Shown: positions 4,601 through 7,236 of the stretch, piece after piece
Layout of the letters: each line of letters opens with the position of its first letter
How positions within the stretch are numbered: position 1 is the stretch's first letter
Source: an uncultured Lachnospiraceae bacterium
GTDB lineage: Bacteria; Bacillota; Clostridia; Lachnospirales; Lachnospiraceae
Direction of reading: 5' to 3'
DNA length: 7,236 nucleotides
Assembly: GCA_902489645.1 (NCBI GenBank)
Contig: CABUAW010000091.1
Coordinates: 1-7,236 of the forward strand
Position numbers and translations under genes: made by a program
The notes under the pieces: generated by a model
What the model saw: only the letters and a program-made list of their open reading frames with translations
Told to the model about the DNA's origin: nothing
Database searches by the model: none

Positions 4601-6067
4601 ACGGCGAAGACCTTTGAGGCGTTTACAACAGCCCTTGAAGCGGCTGAGACTGCCGCAGAAAAGAGCGACGTGACAGCAGAAGAGGCAGCGGAGGCGAAAG
4701 CAAATCTGGATGCGGCCATTGTGGCGCTGAAAGAGCGGGCGGATAAGACGGCTCTGGCGGCAGCGATTAAAGCCGCAGAAATTGAAGCGGCAAAGACGGA
4801 TGTTTATACCGAAGCTTCTCTGCTGATATTCCAAAATACGATTGCGGCTGCTCAGGAAATCTATGACCGTGACAGTATCAGCCAGGCTCAGGTTGACCAG
4901 GCCGTTGAAGATTTGAAAGCGGCCCAGGCCGAGTTGAAGCTGATTTCTTCCGATGATTTAGATAAAGACAAACTGGCTGACGGAATCTATTCCGTTGTTG
5001 TGAACCTGTGGCATGTCGAACAGGATAAGGAGTCTATGGGAAATGCGGCTCTGTATCACAATGCGACGCTGACCGTAAAGGATGGAAAATATACACTGAC
5101 CATTAAAGGACACACAATGACCGTCGGTTCGGTAACCGGGGAACTGGACCAGATTCAGGTTGTTCCGGACGGTTCCAAACCAAAGAGCGATGGAAGTAAT
5201 TATGTGACGCTTGAAAATGTGGGAAGCAACGGCGAATACATATTTAATATGGAAATTGAAAATGTGGGTGAATTATCCGATTACTATTATTCGAGAATCA
5301 AGGTTAAGGAAGGCACACCGATGGGAACCAACTGGATTACAAGCAGACTTCGGATTTCCTGGGATACGCTGACCATTCTCGATGTGGAAGAATATCCGGC
5401 CTTCAGCGCGACAGACAGCGCAACGGGCGTTAAGGTGGAAGCACCGGAAGGCGCTCTGCCAAAGGGAACGAAGCTGAGAGTGACTAAAGTGACCGATGAA
5501 AACCGGATAAATGAAATTGATGGCATTGTATCAAGCCTGGCTGATAAGAATACGGCCTATGAAATTACACTTTATGTTGTCGAGGACGGCAAAGAAGTGA
5601 CCGTTGACCCGAAGGATAACATGGAGCTGTCCATTACACTTCCGGTGCCGGAGGATTATACAACTTCCAAACTGGCCTGCTATTATATTGATTCCAGCAA
5701 TTATGCAAATGCTTTGTCAGGTACATTAAATGGCACAAATTATTCCGTAGTCAGCGGAAAGCTCGGCACTTATGTCATTGCACAGAAGAAAACGGTCGGA
5801 GGCAATGGTACGGTCGTTCCAAATACAAATGGCAGCAACAATAATGGTACCAGCGGAACAACGACGACAAGACCGACGGCAACCTTAACCAGCAACGGTA
5901 CGACGACAAAGACCAGCGGAACAACAACTACCAAAACAACCACAACAGCGAAAACTTCAACCGCAAAGACGGGCGATGAAACCAATGTGGCACTGGCTTC
6001 CTTTATCATGATGATTGGAGCATCGGTCATGGCTCTTCTTGAGGTATTTCGCAGACGGACAAGATAA
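1568..6067 (+). CDS. Large cell-wall-anchored NEAT/FN3/FIVAR surface protein
   Basis: 1499 residues, exported and probably wall-attached. Order (residues from the ATG at 1568): signal peptide 1-29 (AVLA/STET); Glu/Thr-rich stalk 30-113; NEAT-like domain about 135-303 with SMGN at 177-180; FN3 about 312-402; helical segment 414-505; divergent NEAT-like domain about 514-655 (TYQVPV, PLGN at 539-542); helical, partly FIVAR-like region 660-855; four FIVAR-type repeats 856-1127; third and clearest NEAT-like domain 1135-1275 (LADGIYSVVVNLWH, SMGN at 1156-1159); beta-rich domain 1278-1406; Thr/Asn/Gly linker; STAKTGD at 1464-1470, hydrophobic helix and RRRTR tail. Family knowledge: NEAT domains bind haem or haemoproteins; FIVAR and FN3 act as spacers or adhesion modules. 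The classic YxxxY haem motif is not evident, so ligand and coordination are uncertain. It is first gene of an operon with the Shp-like gene. Composition is mosaic, with an AT-rich middle. Confidence 0.8.
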   Translation: MKKRKVVNYALCTGLAVTMAVGQPAAVLASTETAAETEIQGNNEITEEEALDLINAYEETNTETEENKNESGVTETTEPSIEETTGTAETTEAEETVTEEETDDGIELFSVEAGDDINQKNEEGYYTVPTATMPTNLADGTYELPFRLFALPAVGGTFEDRYETIAPYDNYKYAQTSMGNATFATVDGKGMNYAVVTVENGAVRVMLKWNPSIGCYQFNWYEDYDGMKNKDKKGGYPGEEADNTNYEYKKDYPYENRVVDAITSMTFTPPSENPVVYISVKSAGMLDSEQNAFLGFYWDYLTPVDVPEPEVDTEAPTAPSNVEVSHITSTTATVSWEASTDNVGVEKYEVYNGTTLLASTTEETTAELKNLTADTAYKLSVYAYDEAGNKSEAGIVEFNTEADTGDQEEEPEIQDELVKKFLTLKSYVDSMSADEYFLKNNSYSTIIGSSGTNMSINKLYKSLKEWLILSESEIESNGGVIPEEDRDTFEETLLDWDAKLASPEYFGKIFSDTSVILPNRTYQVPVKYYNAVTTTAITPLGNEIEVKGIGEENEYLKDYLSSLKIDSNKVETTSDEIRITIGLPSRLKNEDGSTKASFSFSNCINPNIGTYSWTSITSYAAFREIYLDFGITEGNEKTTQSIVLVLDWENAVDITETEISPDKTTLQSYVSSINAMLEGDLTTGLATGWPQSVSEAAKECGIVDEAQAVLDNSEATYAEIVDMENRIQNFFDSYYTVKEAMASFPGVASKKNKDDYTKSSYTLYRQYADLAQEFAIAENWIEVYYPIGSAFDPDGNAWSKEEREIFALRNPSTGELFDTDAESEEVFYNILFNTFSSGSKVWHNQYNRFFELENALVSIKELKEAITAAEAYGEVSENYTSASYLALTDALEAASTTVADDDATAEEVAKAQSDLQEAVSALVSVVDLNAAITDAEAYKADSADYSIGSYKALTDAIAAAKRVANTADATAEEVADAQAAVEAAVQALVSIKDLNASIALAARYENQSSKYTAKTFEAFTTALEAAETAAEKSDVTAEEAAEAKANLDAAIVALKERADKTALAAAIKAAEIEAAKTDVYTEASLLIFQNTIAAAQEIYDRDSISQAQVDQAVEDLKAAQAELKLISSDDLDKDKLADGIYSVVVNLWHVEQDKESMGNAALYHNATLTVKDGKYTLTIKGHTMTVGSVTGELDQIQVVPDGSKPKSDGSNYVTLENVGSNGEYIFNMEIENVGELSDYYYSRIKVKEGTPMGTNWITSRLRISWDTLTILDVEEYPAFSATDSATGVKVEAPEGALPKGTKLRVTKVTDENRINEIDGIVSSLADKNTAYEITLYVVEDGKEVTVDPKDNMELSITLPVPEDYTTSKLACYYIDSSNYANALSGTLNGTNYSVVSGKLGTYVIAQKKTVGGNGTVVPNTNGSNNNGTSGTTTTRPTATLTSNGTTTKTSGTTTTKTTTTAKTSTAKTGDETNVALASFIMMIGASVMALLEVFRRRTR
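4133..4948 (+). repeat. Four tandem ~66-residue FIVAR-type repeats
   Basis: Each unit opens with a LVSIK(D/E)L-like strand-to-helix start (nt 4133, 4331, 4529; a divergent fourth near 4727) and carries an A-rich helix, a Y-x(2-3)-S-[YF]-x-A[LF] core and a DATAEEV-A-A-L helix. The first three starts are exactly 198 bp apart. The pattern matches FIVAR repeats as known from Firmicutes surface proteins, forming a three-helix rod. The DNA is GC-rich (63% in 4441-4500), unlike the segment just before it. Confidence 0.75.
5849..5965 (+). repeat. Thr-rich low-complexity wall-spanning linker repeats
   Basis: ACCAGCGGAACAAC occurs at 5849-5862 and again at 5912-5925, encoding TSGTT twice, within a tract of ACN Thr codons. 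The stretch encodes TSGTTTT, NGTTTKTSG and TTTT-type repeats directly before the TAKTGD sorting signal, the usual place for a flexible peptidoglycan-spanning linker. Confidence 0.7.
5957..6064 (+). other. Non-canonical cell-wall sorting signal
   Basis: STAKTGDE is followed by a roughly 20-residue hydrophobic segment (VALASFIMMIGASVMALLEVF) and RRRTR at the C-terminus. This is the three-part sortase layout, but the motif is AKTGD in place of LPxTG. Related (S/P)PKTG(D) motifs are used in clostridia. If no sortase accepts it, the same segment would hold the protein as a simple C-terminal membrane anchor. Confidence 0.7.
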
Positions 6068-6069
6068 AG

Positions 6070-6074
6070 AGAGG
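6070..6074 (+). promoter_or_regulatory. Ribosome binding site deciding a GTG start
   Basis: AGAGG lies 8 nt before GTG 6083 and begins 3 nt after the stop codon of the NEAT gene. GTG is chosen since it is correctly spaced and is followed by KSRFNSIKKFF plus a hydrophobic signal core. Confidence 0.75.
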
Positions 6075-6082
6075 ATTATATA

Positions 6083-7159
6083 GTGAAAAGCAGATTTAAT
6101 AGTATAAAAAAGTTTTTCATCTGCCTCGCAGGGGCTTTTGCCCTTGCGGCGGCAGGGCTGCCGTCAATGGCGGCGCAGGCCGAAGAGATTGAAGTTTATC
6201 CGGGGTATTATTCGGTAACGGTTGTGGCGACCTATCAGAATCCGGTGACCGGAGAAGTTGAAGATATCGGACAAAATCCCGGAATCGGTCAGATGATGGT
6301 TCAGGCCCAGGTACAGTCAGTGGGCTATGTGGAGATTGAGGATGACGGAACTATCTGGCTCAATACCCGTTGGAATCAGGCGGATGCGAATATTTATGCC
6401 GGATTTTGGACGTCTACCAGCGGAACCGGGGACTGGATTGCGAGAGATTACGAGGTGACGGCGCAGTTTGAGGTCGGAGACTATGAGTACATGGATAATG
6501 TTTTTTCGGCAACAGTAACGGACTATCGTTTCCAGTTATCAACATTGGATGACGTGGTGCGATGCAGTAATTATGTAGAAGCTATGGGACGGGAATGTGT
6601 CTGGTTCTGCTATATTGCCGACTTGTCGGAGGGCGTCGGGGACGAGTGGACATCGGTACAGGCGCCGAATATGACCGACTTTACAGATTCTATTTCCCAG
6701 GCCAATGGAACGACAAGCGATAACAATTCAGGAAGTACGAATACTTCCGGTACGGGCGCTTCTGGTACGGGCAATGCGCCGACGGCTTCTTACTCCGGCG
6801 GCAATTCGGGCGGCGGCACATCATCGGATACGAAGGAAACCGCCGAGTCAGAGACAAAGGAGACAACGGCAAAGAAAACGCCGACAATTTCAGAGCGGAC
6901 GGTTGAAACCGCAAAGAAGGCATCGGCCGACGACCTTTTAGACGGAGCTTCGGGCATTTCCGGTGCGGAGCTTGAGACAGAGTCTTCACAGAGCAATGAA
7001 ACTTCACTGGTATTTCCTGTAGTTTTGGCCGGACTTGGCGGCGGCGTCATCGGCGCGGTTATTGTCGGATTAATTGTGGGAGCATCCTGCAGAAAGAAGA
7101 AAAATTATAAGGACTTATTTGAAGATGTCAATGAGGACGACGATGAGGATGAAAAATAA
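6083..7159 (+). CDS. Shp-like haem-binding membrane-anchored surface protein
   Basis: 358 residues from a GTG start. Signal peptide 1-33 (MAAQA/EE). The mature domain (about 34-195) opens YPGYYSVTVVATYQNPVTGEVED, then GIGQMMVQAQV (M71/M72) and later CSNYVEAMGRECVWF (M168). This matches, from memory, proteins annotated as haem-binding Shp domain (PF11545). Family knowledge: streptococcal Shp binds haem with two Met ligands and passes it to an ABC-transporter lipoprotein; M71 or M72 and M168 are the natural candidates here, which is inference. Residues 205-250 are a Ser/Gly/Thr/Asn stalk and 250-305 are charged and Thr-rich. One membrane helix (309-336) is followed by CRKKK and a very acidic 18-residue cytoplasmic tail. 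Three extracellular Cys (161, 172, 176) lie around the Met. It sits 15 bp after the NEAT gene, with no terminator between, so the two are co-transcribed. Confidence 0.65.
   Translation: MKSRFNSIKKFFICLAGAFALAAAGLPSMAAQAEEIEVYPGYYSVTVVATYQNPVTGEVEDIGQNPGIGQMMVQAQVQSVGYVEIEDDGTIWLNTRWNQADANIYAGFWTSTSGTGDWIARDYEVTAQFEVGDYEYMDNVFSATVTDYRFQLSTLDDVVRCSNYVEAMGRECVWFCYIADLSEGVGDEWTSVQAPNMTDFTDSISQANGTTSDNNSGSTNTSGTGASGTGNAPTASYSGGNSGGGTSSDTKETAESETKETTAKKTPTISERTVETAKKASADDLLDGASGISGAELETESSQSNETSLVFPVVLAGLGGGVIGAVIVGLIVGASCRKKKNYKDLFEDVNEDDDEDEK
7007..7090 (+). other. C-terminal transmembrane helix of the Shp-like protein
   Basis: Residues 309-336 (LVFPVVLAGLGGGVIGAVIV...) form a Gly-rich hydrophobic helix followed by CRKKKNYK. 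The positive residues inside fix the topology as extracellular N-terminal domain and cytoplasmic acidic tail. No sorting motif precedes it, so this is a membrane rather than wall anchor. Confidence 0.8.
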
Positions 7160-7199
7160 TAAGGTGAAAAGGGCAGCAGCATTAACCGTGGTGCCATAA
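7149..7199 (+). pseudogene. 16-codon signal-peptide-like mini-ORF overlapping the Shp-like gene end
   Basis: ATG 7149 lies in another frame of the last codons of the Shp-like gene and encodes MKNNKVKRAAALTVVP before TAA at 7197-7199. A basic start followed by AAALTVV looks like the opening of a secreted-protein signal peptide cut off early. It may be the broken start of a former next gene, a translated leader, or chance. The upstream GAGG (7133-7136) is poorly spaced. Confidence 0.25.
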
Positions 7200-7205
7200 G
7201 AAAAC

Positions 7206-7236
7206 ATGAAAAAACCCAGTAAAATCAATGTTTTTT
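7206..7236 (+). CDS. Possible start of a downstream gene (partial)
   Basis: ATG at 7206 opens a frame MKKPSKINVF that runs off the window. The lysine-rich beginning suits another exported protein of the operon, but no good ribosome binding site precedes it and only ten full codons are visible. The call rests on position 46 bases after the Shp-like stop codon and on the open frame. Confidence 0.3.
   Translation, partial: MKKPSKINVF

Noticed and set aside
5770..6030. Minus-strand hydrophobic Val-rich frame
   Set aside because: It is the antisense shadow of the Thr (ACN) codon tract and the membrane helix of the surface protein; no promoter or ribosome binding site.
6690..7050. Alternative frames on both strands over the end of the Shp-like gene
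   Set aside because: Low-complexity shadows (Arg-, Ser- or Pro-rich) of a repetitive Ser/Thr/Glu coding stretch.
7201..7236. Terminator at the window end (AAAACAT with ATGTTTT, 7201-7207 and 7228-7234)
   Set aside because: Stem is almost all A-T with a 20-base loop, the T-run is itself part of the stem, and an open reading frame runs through it.

Overview
The window looks like low-to-moderate-GC Firmicutes DNA, most likely from a gut Lachnospiraceae-type bacterium. This is inferred from three things: strong AGGAG-type ribosome binding sites, an Rpn/PD-(D/E)XK 'putative transposase' of the kind that is multicopy in that family, and a large NEAT/FIVAR/FN3 surface protein followed by a Shp-like haem-binding membrane protein. 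No species call is possible from the sequence alone.

Layout, all genes on the plus strand. (1) Positions 1-305 hold no convincing gene. The first 69 bases contain an intrinsic terminator and are repeated almost exactly at 1241-1310; then come candidate promoter elements and a perfect 12-bp palindrome. (2) 306-1196 is an apparently intact Rpn-family nuclease gene with a 12-bp tandem repeat near its 3' end. (3) 1197-1567 is an AT-rich regulatory region. It holds the second copy of the terminator repeat, two near-identical 16-bp palindromes exactly 90 bp apart, an extended -10 promoter, and a leader with a hairpin plus T-run. (4) 1568-6067 encodes a 1499-residue secreted multidomain protein: signal peptide, Glu/Thr-rich stalk, NEAT-like domain, FN3 domain, an AT-rich middle section with a divergent NEAT-like domain and helical region, four FIVAR-type helical repeats, a third NEAT-like domain, a beta-rich domain, a Thr/Asn/Gly linker and a TAKTGD-type sorting signal. 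(5) 6083-7159 encodes a 358-residue Shp-like protein with a signal peptide, an extracellular domain, a low-complexity stalk, one membrane helix and a short cytoplasmic tail. (6) 7160-7236 carries a 16-codon signal-peptide-like mini-ORF that stops early, and possibly the first codons of another gene.

Genes 4 and 5 are 15 bp apart and surely one operon. The simplest model is a cell-surface haem (or related tetrapyrrole/iron) acquisition relay: the long NEAT protein reaches out through the wall and passes ligand to the membrane-anchored Shp-like protein, with a transporter probably encoded beyond the window. The Rpn gene is not obviously linked to that function; its repeat-flanked position suggests an inserted or duplicated unit upstream of the operon. 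The most unusual signals are the 1240-bp repeat-bounded Rpn unit, the paired palindromes, the strong composition mosaic inside the surface-protein gene, and the likely occurrence of three NEAT-like modules in one FIVAR-stalked protein.
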